Shown: positions 33,846 through 43,104, numbered from the stretch's first letter. The stretch is DNA of 64,000 nt from Natrinema gelatinilyticum (GCF_024266705.1 NZ_CP100756.1:3286001-3350000); one strand, 5' to 3'. A program made the numbers and translations. The notes: generated by a model from the sequence alone, not told the origin.

Positions 33846-35084
33846 ATGGTGGAATCGGTCTCAATCGACATCCTCAGTCTCCTGCTCGTGTTGACGGTCG
33901 CGTGGGTGTTCGGTGCACTCGCCGAGCGCTTCGGCTATCCGGCGATGATGGGGGAGCTGTTCGCCGGCATCGTGTTCGGTCCCGCACTCCTCGGGATATT
34001 GTGGCCCTCTGAACTACTCACCGTGCTGGCCGAACTGGGGGTGTTCCTCCTGATGGTCTACGTTGGCATGGAGGTCGATCTCCGCGAGCTGTTCGAGCTC
34101 GGCCCGCCAGCGCTGTTGATCGCCATCGGAGCCTTCGTCATCCCGTTCGGGCTCGGTTACGCCTCCGGCGTCGTCATCGGCCTTCCCATAGACGCGGCCC
34201 TCTTTCTCGGACTCGCGATGGCGGCGACGTCGCTGGCGACCAAATCCCGAATTCTCGCCGACCTCGACCTACTCGATACGCGGATCGCGAACGTGTTGCT
34301 CGGCGGCGCCCTCGCGTCCGACGTGGGCGTTCTCGTCGTGTTCGCTGGCGTCAACAGCTACGTGGTCGCGGGTGGGCTCGATCCGATCCAAATCGGGCTC
34401 ACCATCGTTCAGGCGATCGGCTTTTTCGCAGTAACGTTGGTCCTCGGTAACAGCTTCTTGCCGATCGCGTGGCAGTTCATCGAACGACAGCGCGAGCGGT
34501 ACGGCTTCGTCGATCGAACCAGCGGGTTCACGTTCGCACTGCTCGTTTCCCTGTTGTTCGCACAGCTGGCGACGCTCGCGGACCTCCACATGATCATCGG
34601 CGGGTTCATCGCGGGGTTGTTCATCCGTCAGGCCGACGTCGAGCCCTCGCTCTACGATCACATGTACACGGTCATTTACGACCTCGCGATGGGGTTGTTC
34701 GCTCCCATCTTCTTCGTTACCGTGGGCTTCGAAATCGGGTTCAGCGTGTTCCTCGATTCCGGGAGCGTCTTAGTCGCGCTCGTCGTCGTCGCGTTCGCCG
34801 GGAAAATCATCGGCTCGTGGTTGTTTTCGCTGCCGACGAAGCTCTCCTCCCGCGAGGGACTCGTCGTCGGCCTCGGCATGAACGGCCGCGGAACAGTCGA
34901 GATCATTATCGCTCAGATCGCCTACGAAACGGGCGTCATCGGGAACGACATACTCTCGATCCTCGTCTTCATCGCTGTCTTCACCACGGCGCTCGTTCCG
35001 GTGACCGTCACCTGGGGCGTCCACCTACTCGAGTCGGCGGACGAACTCGTCTACGTCGATTCCGCAGCGTCGCCCGAGGAGTAG
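33846..35084 (+). CDS. Cation:proton antiporter, CPA2 (KefB/NapA-like) family
   Basis: 412 residues with about twelve or thirteen membrane helices. FGYPAMMGELFAGIVFGPAL near residue 30 and MAATSLATKSRILADLDLLD followed by GGALASDVGVLVVF match the CPA2 core, with a single aspartate in the ALASDVG segment. The C terminus stops after the last helix, so no Rossmann regulatory domain is present. It exchanges Na+ or K+ for protons. It is distinct from the CPA1-type antiporter at 5236. An AT-rich patch (33688-33705) lies upstream. Confidence 0.88.
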   Translation: MVESVSIDILSLLLVLTVAWVFGALAERFGYPAMMGELFAGIVFGPALLGILWPSELLTVLAELGVFLLMVYVGMEVDLRELFELGPPALLIAIGAFVIPFGLGYASGVVIGLPIDAALFLGLAMAATSLATKSRILADLDLLDTRIANVLLGGALASDVGVLVVFAGVNSYVVAGGLDPIQIGLTIVQAIGFFAVTLVLGNSFLPIAWQFIERQRERYGFVDRTSGFTFALLVSLLFAQLATLADLHMIIGGFIAGLFIRQADVEPSLYDHMYTVIYDLAMGLFAPIFFVTVGFEIGFSVFLDSGSVLVALVVVAFAGKIIGSWLFSLPTKLSSREGLVVGLGMNGRGTVEIIIAQIAYETGVIGNDILSILVFIAVFTTALVPVTVTWGVHLLESADELVYVDSAASPEE

Positions 35085-35193
35085 GTCCCGGCAATCCCTC
35101 GTGTCCCGCCACCCCCTCTCCACTCGAGATTCCGAGACGAGCGTGGCGATCCGGAACGGGGCGTTTTTCCCGTCAGGACAAGAGGACAGCGAT

Positions 35194-36963
35194 ATGAACG
35201 TCCACTTCGCGGGTGACGATCCGGTTCGAGAGGCCGTCGTTGCGGCGCTCGAAGACGTCGATATCGACGTCCGAGAGGCGGGTCCCGGTACCATCTCCGA
35301 TGCCCGGTTCGCCGTCGTCAGTGACGTCGTCGGTTCGGCGACGTTCGAGCGTGCGAACGAAGCCGCGCTCGACGGCGGTACGCCATGGGTCGCCGTCGAG
35401 ATCGGCGGAATCGGGGGTCACTCGCTACCGCCGGTCGACGCGGCCGTAACGGGCTTTGCGCCGGCGACCGGCTGCTTCGACTGTCTCCGCGCCAGAGTGA
35501 CGTCGAATCTCGAGGCCGAGGACCTCGCTGAGAAGCCGCAGGCGGATCGGAGCGCAGCGCGACTCGCCGGGGCAATCGCCGGTCGGGAGTGCGTCCGCGT
35601 CCTGTCGGGGGACGACGGTTCGATCATCGGGCAGGTTCGGGAAGTCCCACACGCTCGACGGTCCTTGTTGCCCGTCCCCGGTTGCGAGTGCGGAGATGGA
35701 TCGCGGGACCGGACGCTCGAGCGGGACACAGACACGCTGTCGCTCGACGACGCCGTCGAACACGCGGAAGGCGCGATCGACGACCGTGTCGGTCCTGTAT
35801 CGAGCATCGGCGAGATCGAATCGTTCCCGACTCCCTACTATCTCGCGACGGTCGCGGATACGACCGCGTTTAGCGACACGAGCGCTCCGCGGCAGGCGGC
35901 CGGCGTCGCGGTCGACTGGAACGCGGCACTGATGAAAGCCGTCGGCGAGGGCCTCGAGCGATACTGTGCCGGCGTCTATCGCGATTCTGACTTCGTCCAC
36001 GGACGCGAGAGCGACCTCGAAAACGCGGTTCCTCCGACGGCGCTCGTCCGGCCCGACGACGCACCCGCCTACGATTCGAGCGACGTGCATCGCTGGGTTC
36101 CCGCCGAGAATCTGGAGACCGGCGAACCAGCATACTTGCCAGCGGCGGCGGTCCAATTCCCTCAACCGGGAACGGAACTGGTCCCGCCAATTACGACCGG
36201 ACTGGGGCTTGGCTCCTCGACGGTCGACGCCCTGCTATCCGGACTGACCGAGGTACTCGAGCGGGACGCGACGATGCTGGCCTGGTACTCGACGTTCGAG
36301 CCGCTCGGGCTGTCGGTCGATCAACAGGCGTTCGAGACGCTCGAGCGGCGCGCCCGGAGCGAGGGGTTATCGGTGACACCGCTGCTCGTCACCCAGGACA
36401 TCGACGTCCCCGTCGTGGCAGTGGCGGTCCATCGCGACTCGGACGGGTTTGACGGGCGAGAGCGAGGGTCGACCGCGGAAGCCGACTGGCCAGCGTTCGC
36501 AGTCGGCTCGGCCGCCGGCCTCGACGCTGCTGGGGCCGCGACGTCGGCGCTCGAGGAAGCGCTTCAGAACTGGCTGGAACTGCGGAGTCTCGGTCCCGAA
36601 GACGCTGCGGACGCGGGCGGCGCGATCGGGGAGTACGCGTCGTTCCCCGATCACGCACAGAAGTTCGTCGACGTCGAGCGCGCAGTTCCAGCGGCCAGCG
36701 TCGGGCCCGATCCCGTCCCGACCGGGCTCGATCGTCTCGAGTCGCTGTGTGCGCGGGCGGTCGACGCGGATCTGACACCGTACGCGACTAGATTGACGAC
36801 TCGCGACGTCGATCAGATCGGTTTCGAGGCCGTTCGTGTCGTCGTTCCCGGCGCACAGCCGCTTTTCACCGGTGACCCTTTCTTCGACGATCGGGCTGAG
36901 GAGGTCCCACGGGATCTCGGCTTCGAACCGAACCTCGAGCGGGCGTTTCATCCGTATCCGTGA
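35194..36963 (+). CDS. YcaO-domain protein with fused E1-like (cyclodehydratase C-type) domain
   Basis: 589 residues from ATG 35194. Residues 1 to about 170 resemble the ThiF/E1-like partner protein of azoline-forming cyclodehydratases, with a zinc tetracysteine set Cys94, Cys97, Cys164 and Cys166. Residues from about 200 to the end are a YcaO domain, with KAVGEGLERYCAGVY and SGLTEVLERDATMLAWY as the ATP/Mg2+ site helices. The C terminus FHPYP is a proline-rich end typical of catalytic YcaO proteins. YcaO enzymes use ATP to activate backbone amides. No obvious precursor peptide, TfuA or protease gene is adjacent, so the substrate is unknown; it might be a ribosomal or other housekeeping protein. 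Confidence 0.85.
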   Translation: MNVHFAGDDPVREAVVAALEDVDIDVREAGPGTISDARFAVVSDVVGSATFERANEAALDGGTPWVAVEIGGIGGHSLPPVDAAVTGFAPATGCFDCLRARVTSNLEAEDLAEKPQADRSAARLAGAIAGRECVRVLSGDDGSIIGQVREVPHARRSLLPVPGCECGDGSRDRTLERDTDTLSLDDAVEHAEGAIDDRVGPVSSIGEIESFPTPYYLATVADTTAFSDTSAPRQAAGVAVDWNAALMKAVGEGLERYCAGVYRDSDFVHGRESDLENAVPPTALVRPDDAPAYDSSDVHRWVPAENLETGEPAYLPAAAVQFPQPGTELVPPITTGLGLGSSTVDALLSGLTEVLERDATMLAWYSTFEPLGLSVDQQAFETLERRARSEGLSVTPLLVTQDIDVPVVAVAVHRDSDGFDGRERGSTAEADWPAFAVGSAAGLDAAGAATSALEEALQNWLELRSLGPEDAADAGGAIGEYASFPDHAQKFVDVERAVPAASVGPDPVPTGLDRLESLCARAVDADLTPYATRLTTRDVDQIGFEAVRVVVPGAQPLFTGDPFFDDRAEEVPRDLGFEPNLERAFHPYP

Positions 36964-37079
36964 CTTGGCGTGAACAATCCGTCCGACTGGCCCACGTTTG
37001 ACGGCCTTCACGTCCGTCTGTCGCGGCGTCGTCGCTCACCGCGCGTCACACCGGTGCGGCAGTGACACGCCGGCGGCCT

Positions 37080-37311
37080 CGCCCTCTCGTGCGAGAGTAT
37101 CCGTCTCAGCTTGAACGGAAGTCACTCCGAGTCTTCCGGGCAGTTGTCCGGGTATAGGAGTATCGGCTGGTTGGCACAGCCAGCAGTCTACCTTCACACC
37201 CTCTCCCAAGGATTCCAACCTCGGACAGAGGTGGTAGACTGCACACCGTAATATCCTCATCCAGTGGTGCGGTACCGTGGAATTTCCGCGTCTTCAGGCG
37301 CGGGAGGATGT
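37080..37311. mobile_element. Remnant of an IS200/IS605-type element end
   Basis: The stretch ends with CTTCAGGCGCGGGAGGATGT, a sequence I associate with the right ends of haloarchaeal IS200/IS605 (TnpB/IS1341-type) elements. It also contains a minus-strand reading with AETDTLAREGEAAGVSLPH that looks like a transposase tail. No intact TnpA or TnpB gene remains. It lies directly against the 3' end of the lipoprotein gene. The 36964-37079 part holds nothing recognisable. Confidence 0.5.
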
Positions 37312-37862
37312 CAATCTGTATTAGAATCGGCAGTGGAGTCGTTCGTGTCAGCGTCGGCCATATAACCTGTCGTCTCGGAATCGTTCACGTCGCCGTCGAA
37401 CGATGTCGAGCCGGCCGTCTCGAGACCACCTGTTCCGGCTTCGCTGGCGGGACCGGATCCTGCACTGTCCTCTCGCTGGATGTCCAGTTTCAGGCCATCG
37501 TCGGGGATTCGAACGACGACGAGGGTTGTACTCGGCGTTATCGTTCCTTCACTGACCGCCAATCGCTCGTTGTCCTGTCCGAGCTTGGTCGCGCGAAAGA
37601 GCTGTTCCGTCGCGTTGAGATGGGGCGACGTCGCCGATTGACCGGCCGTGATCGTGTAGCTCTCGTCGTACGTTTGCTGGTTCGTTTCCGGATCGTAGGC
37701 CTCGAGCGTGAGATTGTAGTACTGGTCCGCCTCGCTGTAGATTTCGACCGGCACCAGGCCTCGAAAACTCCCCTGGTAGTGTTCTTGTAGCGTCTCGACG
37801 CAGCCGGAGAGACTGATGGTGGCAGCGACCCCGACGGAACGAAGTACCCTACGACGGTTCAC
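37311..37862 (-). CDS. Tat-exported lipoprotein, unknown function
   Basis: 183 residues from GTG 37862; upstream residues are unrelated to a signal peptide. The N terminus NRRRVLRSVGVAATISLSGC combines a twin-arginine motif with a lipobox cysteine, so the mature protein should be lipid-anchored outside the cell. The middle reads VPVEIYSEADQYYNLTLEAY, a beta-rich domain. The C-terminal 40 residues are low-complexity Asp/Ser/Thr. The stop codon is the TGA complementary to 37311-37313, at the border of the IS remnant, so the original C terminus may have been longer. Confidence 0.7.
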   Translation of the reverse strand: MNRRRVLRSVGVAATISLSGCVETLQEHYQGSFRGLVPVEIYSEADQYYNLTLEAYDPETNQQTYDESYTITAGQSATSPHLNATEQLFRATKLGQDNERLAVSEGTITPSTTLVVVRIPDDGLKLDIQREDSAGSGPASEAGTGGLETAGSTSFDGDVNDSETTGYMADADTNDSTADSNTD

Positions 37863-37976
37863 GTGCGGCTTTCGGGGTCGCACGACTGTAGGCGTTACTC
37901 TTCGTCCTCCACACACCTCATCGTGATTGTCATCCTCTTCCACGAGATTTTTGAGTCGAGAGACGAATATCGGTTC

Positions 37977-38453
37977 ATGGAGAAAATCGCAATCGATGAC
38001 GTCGATGTCGAAGTCAATCCGATGGAAGTCCACTCGATCAGGCGGCCCGTCTCGGACGCGCTCGGATTTTCCGACTTCGCGATGAATTACTTCGAACTCG
38101 AGCCCGGTGAGTCGTTCTCTGGCGGGCTACACACGCACCACGATCAGGAGGAGGTCTTTTACGTCCAACAGGGAACCGCGACCTTCGACACCAAAGACGG
38201 AGAGGTCACCGTCGACGAAGCAGAGGTAATTCGATTTGCGCCGGGCGACTTCCAGCACGGCTACAACGATACCGAGGAACGGGTCGTCGGCTTCGCCTTC
38301 GGCGCGCCGAAGGCGCAACACGACTGGGACCAGATCGAATCGATGGTTTACTGCCAGGAATGCGAAGACGAACTCGGTCACGGCCTCGAACTCACTGACG
38401 ACCAGGCGTTTCGACTGTCGTGTACCGAGTGTGGGAACTCGTTTACGCTCTGA
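37977..38453 (+). CDS. Cupin with C-terminal zinc-ribbon-like motif
   Basis: 158 residues from ATG 37977. A complete cupin is seen: HTHHDQEEVFYVQQGTATFD supplies three histidines and a glutamate, and EVIRFAPGDFQHGYND supplies the second-motif histidine. A C-terminal extension carries paired cysteines, CQECEDE and CTECGNS, forming a likely zinc ribbon. This cupin plus ribbon layout is common in haloarchaea and may be regulatory or enzymatic. It is divergent from the lipoprotein gene, with 114 bases between the starts. Confidence 0.85.
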   Translation: MEKIAIDDVDVEVNPMEVHSIRRPVSDALGFSDFAMNYFELEPGESFSGGLHTHHDQEEVFYVQQGTATFDTKDGEVTVDEAEVIRFAPGDFQHGYNDTEERVVGFAFGAPKAQHDWDQIESMVYCQECEDELGHGLELTDDQAFRLSCTECGNSFTL

Positions 38454-38588
38454 ATTCCATCCTGCTGGCGGACCTCGAACGCGCATTTCGGCTGGCTGTT
38501 TCCCTCGGCGGAGACGAACGATAGACACCCTGATCCGGTATCGGCATACAGCCGGAACCTTTTCAGGGGGAGCCGAATGGATCTACGT

Positions 38589-39200
38589 ATGGCTTCAGCA
38601 GACAGTTCGGCCACGGGGATCGACACGACGCTTTTCATCACCGTCTCCGGGCCGCCGGGTTGTGGGGCGACGACGCTTTGTGAACGCCTCTCCGAGGAAA
38701 TGGACTGTCCGGTCGTCTCCGGCGGCGATATATTCCGCGAACTCGCCGACGACCGTGACATGAGCCTCAACCAGCTCACTGCGAAAGCGGACGAATCCGA
38801 CGAGATCGATCGTGCGCTCGACCGGCGACTCCAGCAGATCGCCGAAAAGTGGGGGATGGCTAACAAACCGTTCATTCTCGAGTCCCGGTTGGCAGGGTGG
38901 TTGGCCGGTGAGCGAGCGGATCTCCGCATCTGGCTCGATGCGCCGGAGGATGTTCGTCTCGAGCGCATCGCCGAACGCGTCGAAACAGAAGCCGAAATGC
39001 GCATTCGCGAGGTCAGCGAAGCCGGTCGCTACAGATCCTATTACGAGATCGATATCGACGACCGCGGGTTCTACGACTTACATATCAACACCGCCCGCTG
39101 GTCCAAAAATGGCGTATTTGCTCTCACCCGCGCCGCTATCGAGGAGTACGATCCCGAACTCGACGAAGGTGCCTTCACTACGCCCGCCGTAGATCCGTAG
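38589..39200 (+). CDS. Cytidylate-kinase-like protein with degenerate P-loop
   Basis: 203 residues from ATG 38589 (ATG 38577 would add four). The fold follows the archaeal (d)CMP kinase family: CPVVSGGDIFRELADDRDMS, DEIDRALDRRLQQIAEKWG, ILESRLAGWLAGERADLRIW and the closing DLHINTARWSKNGVFALT. The nucleotide-binding loop reads SGPPGCGATTLCERL, so the Walker A lysine is replaced by alanine. Normal kinase activity is doubtful. It may be a paralogue with a binding or regulatory role beside a true Cmk elsewhere in the genome. Confidence 0.8.
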   Translation: MASADSSATGIDTTLFITVSGPPGCGATTLCERLSEEMDCPVVSGGDIFRELADDRDMSLNQLTAKADESDEIDRALDRRLQQIAEKWGMANKPFILESRLAGWLAGERADLRIWLDAPEDVRLERIAERVETEAEMRIREVSEAGRYRSYYEIDIDDRGFYDLHINTARWSKNGVFALTRAAIEEYDPELDEGAFTTPAVDP

Positions 39201-39332
39201 TGATCACGTTCGTTCGACGCTCTCCTCCTGGATTGCGACGGAACTAGACGTCGTTGAATCTCACAATAGCGCTCTCGGCCGAGAGATCAGGGTCGGGTCA
39301 GCGCGCCAGCCAGGCGCGTCTCGGCCGGACAG

Positions 39333-40835
39333 TCATTCGCTGTCTGGCGAGTAGTTCGGTGCCTCGTCGGTGATCACGACGTCGTGAGCGTGGCTTTCGG
39401 CCTGTCCGGCCGCAGAGACGCGAACGAACTCCGATCGTTCTTTGAACGCCGGAATCGTCTCCGCGCCGACGTATCCCATCCCCGATTGCATCCCTCCAGC
39501 GAGCTGGTGGAGTTCGGACTTGAGCGTCCCCTTGTACGGCGTGGCAGCTTCGACGCCCTCCGGAACGTATTCGTCGTCTTCGTCGGGTTCCTCTTTGAGG
39601 TACCGGTCGGTGTCGCCGGATTTCATCGCGCCGACGGAACCCATGCCGCGGTATTGCTTGTACTTCTTCCCGTTCATCGTGACGACGCGGCCCGGCGCTT
39701 CGTCAGTTCCGGCGAAGTAAGAGCCGAGCATGACCGCATCAGCACCGGCGGCGATTGCCTTGATAGCGTCACCGGAGTAGCGGATGCCACCGTCGGCGAT
39801 CACGGGCACGTCGTGATCAGCGGCGACGTCTGCGACCTGCGCGACGGCCGTGATCTGTGGCATCCCGGACCCCGAGACGACGCGGGTGGTACAGATCGAA
39901 CCCGGACCGATCCCCACTTTCAGCCCATCAGCGAAATCGACCAGATCCTCGGCCGCCTCACGGGTTCCGATGTTGCCGACCACGACGTCAGCGTCGACGG
40001 ATTCTTTGATCTCTCGAGCACCGTCGACAACATTCAGGTTGTGCGCGTGCGCGGTATCGATAAACAGAACGTCCGCACCGGCTTCGTCGGCCGCGAGTGC
40101 ACGATCCGATTCGAACGGGCTGACAGCGGCACCACAGCGAAGCCGACCGTCGTCGTCTCGAACGGCCTCCTTGTATTCCCGACGCTGGAGGATGCCCTGC
40201 ATCGTGACGAGACCGACCAGCAAGTTCTGACCGTCGACCACTGGGACGCGCTCAATTTTGTGATCGTACATCAGATCGAACGCGTCACGGGCGTCGATGT
40301 CTTGGTGAGCCGTAATAACCTCGTCCGTCATCGCCTCGGTGACCGGGTCGTCCTCGTTGACCTCGAGGTGGGGCCGGATGTCGGTACTCGAGATGATCCC
40401 CAGCACCTCCCCATTGGCGTCGACAACGGGCGCGCCGCCGACGCCCTGCCGGGCCATCAGTTCATCGACTTCGCGAACGGACATCTCAGGGTCCGCGGTG
40501 ACTACGGACTCGAGGGGGATGATGAGTTCGTCGGCGCTTTTGATACGTTCGATTTCATCGACCATCTCGTCGATGTTCATATTTCGATGGAGAACGCCGA
40601 GACCGCCGTGACGCGCCATCGCGATGGCCATGTCGCTTTCGGTGACCGTGTCCATCGCCGCCGAGAGGATCGGGACGGAAACCTCGACGTTCCTGGAAAC
40701 GCGTGACGTGAGGTCCGCGTCGTCGGGTTCGACACGGCTTTCCTTCGGCCGGAGAAGGACGTCGTCGAACGTTAGCGCTTCCGGTACCTGGAGTTTCGAA
40801 GAATAGGGCTCGTGCTCGGGAACGTCGTTCGCCAT
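39333..40835 (-). CDS. guaB: Inosine-5'-monophosphate dehydrogenase
   Basis: 500 residues from ATG 40835; the longer frame to 40931 adds a non-family N terminus. The TIM barrel contains [38 protein letters not shown] and the catalytic cysteine loop [16 protein letters not shown]. Two CBS domains sit between about residues 100 and 215. It oxidises IMP to XMP, the committed step of guanine nucleotide synthesis. The flap region [20 protein letters not shown] is present, so the enzyme looks complete. Confidence 0.96.
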   Translation of the reverse strand: MANDVPEHEPYSSKLQVPEALTFDDVLLRPKESRVEPDDADLTSRVSRNVEVSVPILSAAMDTVTESDMAIAMARHGGLGVLHRNMNIDEMVDEIERIKSADELIIPLESVVTADPEMSVREVDELMARQGVGGAPVVDANGEVLGIISSTDIRPHLEVNEDDPVTEAMTDEVITAHQDIDARDAFDLMYDHKIERVPVVDGQNLLVGLVTMQGILQRREYKEAVRDDDGRLRCGAAVSPFESDRALAADEAGADVLFIDTAHAHNLNVVDGAREIKESVDADVVVGNIGTREAAEDLVDFADGLKVGIGPGSICTTRVVSGSGMPQITAVAQVADVAADHDVPVIADGGIRYSGDAIKAIAAGADAVMLGSYFAGTDEAPGRVVTMNGKKYKQYRGMGSVGAMKSGDTDRYLKEEPDEDDEYVPEGVEAATPYKGTLKSELHQLAGGMQSGMGYVGAETIPAFKERSEFVRVSAAGQAESHAHDVVITDEAPNYSPDSE

Positions 40836-41224
40836 GTAAACCGTCCGGTCCCCCGGGCAAAAAACGTTGCGAGATGAACGCGGGTGTGTACGGTTGATTG
40901 GGCTCACAACGGCTGATCTGCACACCGCCACAGTGAGTCTGTCGACCGGGAAACGACGAGGTCCTCAAGCGACGTGTTCGTTGCGGTCAATCACTTCGAA
41001 CAGGAGATAGGGGATCCACGTTGCCGTTCGCATACTGTCACTCTACTCGGCCTTCCCATCACTCCCCACACTAACAGCATGTACCTAAGCGGATCGACGA
41101 GATCAACGCCGATATGCCGACCAGTTGTGTGCATTTCTCTCCGAATGTGCCCGTTACTGGCGAATATTCGCTAAATCGTGAAAACCTCTCTCACACAACG
41201 TTTATTGAGTGCCCGGTTGTCCTT

Positions 41225-41434
41225 ATGGATATGTACGCTGTGAGTACAGCCGCAGCCCGAACCGTCGGCCGGACGCGCTTCGACTCCGTCTTCATTGCCG
41301 AATTCGGGAATTTTACATCGAAACTCACAGCACCCGGCACGAATGCCAATGGGAACGACTGGTGTGCGAACCAGTCGGTACGGGATTGTCTATCCTCTCA
41401 CCCACAGGCCCCGGGTTACGGCCATCGGCCCTGA
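41225..41434 (+). CDS. Possible small ORF upstream of DUF5794 (uncertain)
   Basis: 69 codons from ATG 41225, ending 3 bases before the DUF5794 start. A TATA-like GTTTATT at about 41199-41205 lies some 20-26 bases upstream, so this could be the leaderless first cistron. The protein (MDMYAVSTAAARTVGRTRFD at the start) is not acidic and shows no recognisable motif, so it may equally be an untranslated leader. The rest of the 602-base gap 40836-41437 holds nothing I recognise. Confidence 0.3.
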   Translation: MDMYAVSTAAARTVGRTRFDSVFIAEFGNFTSKLTAPGTNANGNDWCANQSVRDCLSSHPQAPGYGHRP

Positions 41435-41437
41435 CCG

Positions 41438-42358
41438 ATGAGTACGTCACAGCATCCGGTTGCGCTCCGTATGGAGCGCATCGTCGGGGGTGACGCCAGG
41501 CTCCTCGCGCTAGTGATGATGCTTCCCTTGGTCGATGGCGTCTTCCCCGCGCTGATCCTCGCAGATGCCCTCAGCGACCCGCTCGGCGCAATTCAGGTCG
41601 GGTTACTGATATTCGGCGGGAGCGCCACCGTCGCCGTCATCCTCGCCGACATGGACGGTACCCCCCGAGAGCAGGCAGCTGTCGTCTTACTCGTCGGAGT
41701 ACCGTTGATCTTCCTCGCAGCACTGGAGGCCGCGCTCTCGCCCGCCATCGAGAGCGTCATCGACATCGTCATCTTCGAGCGGTTCGCAGCGCTCGTCATC
41801 GCAACCATTGCGGCCAAGACCGCCAGCGCGACTATCGGTGAGTATCTACCGAACCCCGTCGTCGTCCTCGGACTGGGGCTGGTCGCAAGCATCGACCCCT
41901 CCAGCGCAACGTTCGAGGTGATGACCAATCCGGTCCTCGTCGCCCACGCGACCCTTGCGGCAGCAGTCGGAGTGGCCTTCGCACTGACCGTCGCCCTCTT
42001 CGGTCCCTACCTCCGAGAGTACATGGACATCGACCGGTTCCGCTTCGGGAGTGCGGTTGCGCTGGGCTTGCTCCCACTTTCACTGCTCGGCATGGCCTTC
42101 GGCCAGGCGCCGCTTGCCGCCCTCGTGGTCGCCGGCCTGTTCGCCGTTGACCCCTCGTTCACCGGCGCCGACGGCACGGACTCGAATCCGAATACCGATG
42201 CCGACGACGTGGCCGTTCAGATGGGGGCGTTGACGGATGGCGGTGCTAGCGAGCGTTCGACCGAGAACGACCCGAGCGGTACCAAGAGCGACGACGAACC
42301 GAGGACGTATCCGAGTGATGATGTGACGGAGACGGCGGGTCGAGCCCCCTGGCTGTAG
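41438..42358 (+). CDS. DUF5794 family haloarchaeal membrane protein
   Basis: 306 residues with about seven or eight hydrophobic helices in the first 235 residues (LLALVMMLPLVDGVFPALIL, FERFAALVIATIAAKTASAT and others). A long polar acidic C-terminal tail follows (from about residue 238). The pattern matches a family I know as DUF5794, restricted to haloarchaea and of unknown function. It lies just upstream of tRNA-Trp. Confidence 0.8.
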   Translation: MSTSQHPVALRMERIVGGDARLLALVMMLPLVDGVFPALILADALSDPLGAIQVGLLIFGGSATVAVILADMDGTPREQAAVVLLVGVPLIFLAALEAALSPAIESVIDIVIFERFAALVIATIAAKTASATIGEYLPNPVVVLGLGLVASIDPSSATFEVMTNPVLVAHATLAAAVGVAFALTVALFGPYLREYMDIDRFRFGSAVALGLLPLSLLGMAFGQAPLAALVVAGLFAVDPSFTGADGTDSNPNTDADDVAVQMGALTDGGASERSTENDPSGTKSDDEPRTYPSDDVTETAGRAPWL

Positions 42359-42415
42359 CCCGATTCTATCTCGAATCGAAACCACTTTAGGCTGGATACG
42401 CCAACGAAGACACGC

Positions 42416-42590
42416 GGGGTCGTGGCCAAGCCAGGCATGGCGACTGACTCCAGAGGCACCGCGTCCGGGACGACACTCCAGACTGATATACTGATCGGAC
42501 ACCTGATCAGTGTCCGTGTGATGACCCTCTGGAGTTCCGAGACGCACCGGAGATATCAGTCGATCGGGGGTTCAAATCCCTCCGACCCCA
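42416..42590 (+). tRNA. tRNA-Trp (CCA) with intron
   Basis: The acceptor arms GGGGTCG (42416-42422) and CGACCCC (42583-42589), with discriminator A42590, pair perfectly. The D arm, the anticodon loop CTCCAGA carrying CCA at 42450-42452, and the T loop TTCAAAT are all present. The most consistent splice gives exon 1 as 42416-42453 and exon 2 as 42555-42590, a 74-base mature tRNA with an ACTGA/TCAGT anticodon stem. The terminal CCA is not encoded. Intron-containing tRNA-Trp is characteristic of haloarchaea. Confidence 0.93.
42454..42554 (+). ncRNA. tRNA-Trp intron acting as a box C/D guide RNA
   Basis: The 101-base intron contains box C GTGATGA at 42518-42524, followed by CTCTGGAGT (42527-42535), which is complementary to the anticodon-loop sequence ACTCCAGAG (42447-42455). 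Earlier, ACTGATC (42490-42496) can pair with GATCAGT formed at the exon junction. CTGA box D-like elements lie at 42483, 42491 and 42503. In haloarchaea this intron is known to guide 2'-O-methylation of C34 and U39 before splicing. The central helix has arms CGGACAC (42496-42502) and GTGTCCG (42510-42516). Confidence 0.8.
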
Positions 42591-42656
42591 TACAGCTTTT
42601 AACTCTACCGGATTTGTACGAATTAGAGCTGGCGGAAGGAAAATAATTGTGCCGGG

Positions 42657-42911
42657 GTGGTCGGCGTGACGATCTCCGACGCGGACGCCGACCGCCTTCG
42701 GCAGAATCAGTCGGCCAATCCCCTGCCGACGAAGAGCCGGGAATTTCGCTGCGACGAATGCCGTGCTCGCTGTACGTTGCTGCTCGATGGTCAGTTAGAG
42801 GCTGGTCACGGACCTGGGTGCTCTCGTCGACTCGAGCGGACGGGCTCGAATCGAGTTCGTCCGGAGCTGACTGACGAAGAGGGGGAGCACGAAGAGGGGG
42901 AGCAGTTATAA
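42657..42911 (+). CDS. Small zinc-binding protein
   Basis: 84 residues with GTG start at 42657 (a GTG at 42666 is equally possible). The core FRCDECRARCTLLLDGQLEA continues into GHGPGCSRRLER, giving a C-x2-C plus later cysteine pattern that suggests a single zinc site. The tail is very acidic (DEEGEHEEGEQL). Proteins of this type are common in haloarchaea and have no assigned role. It begins about 65 bases after tRNA-Trp. Confidence 0.5.
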   Translation: MVGVTISDADADRLRQNQSANPLPTKSREFRCDECRARCTLLLDGQLEAGHGPGCSRRLERTGSNRVRPELTDEEGEHEEGEQL

Positions 42912-43104
42912 TAGCGGACTTCAGATACAGGTCAGAACACAGAAAGACGACAGCCCCGAAGGCTCCGGTGAGATTTGTCCACGTATACGCCTTGCCCGGA
43001 TCATACCCGCTGCATCGAGTGCCTCGATCACATTCTGTCGTGTGACGTACGTCTTGTCTCATCGTCGTTGGTCTGGTCCACGACGTAGCATTGCAGGGTG
43101 GACG

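Noticed and set aside
39384..40706. 440-codon plus-strand open frame
   Set aside because: It is antisense to IMP dehydrogenase, which is complete and unmistakable.
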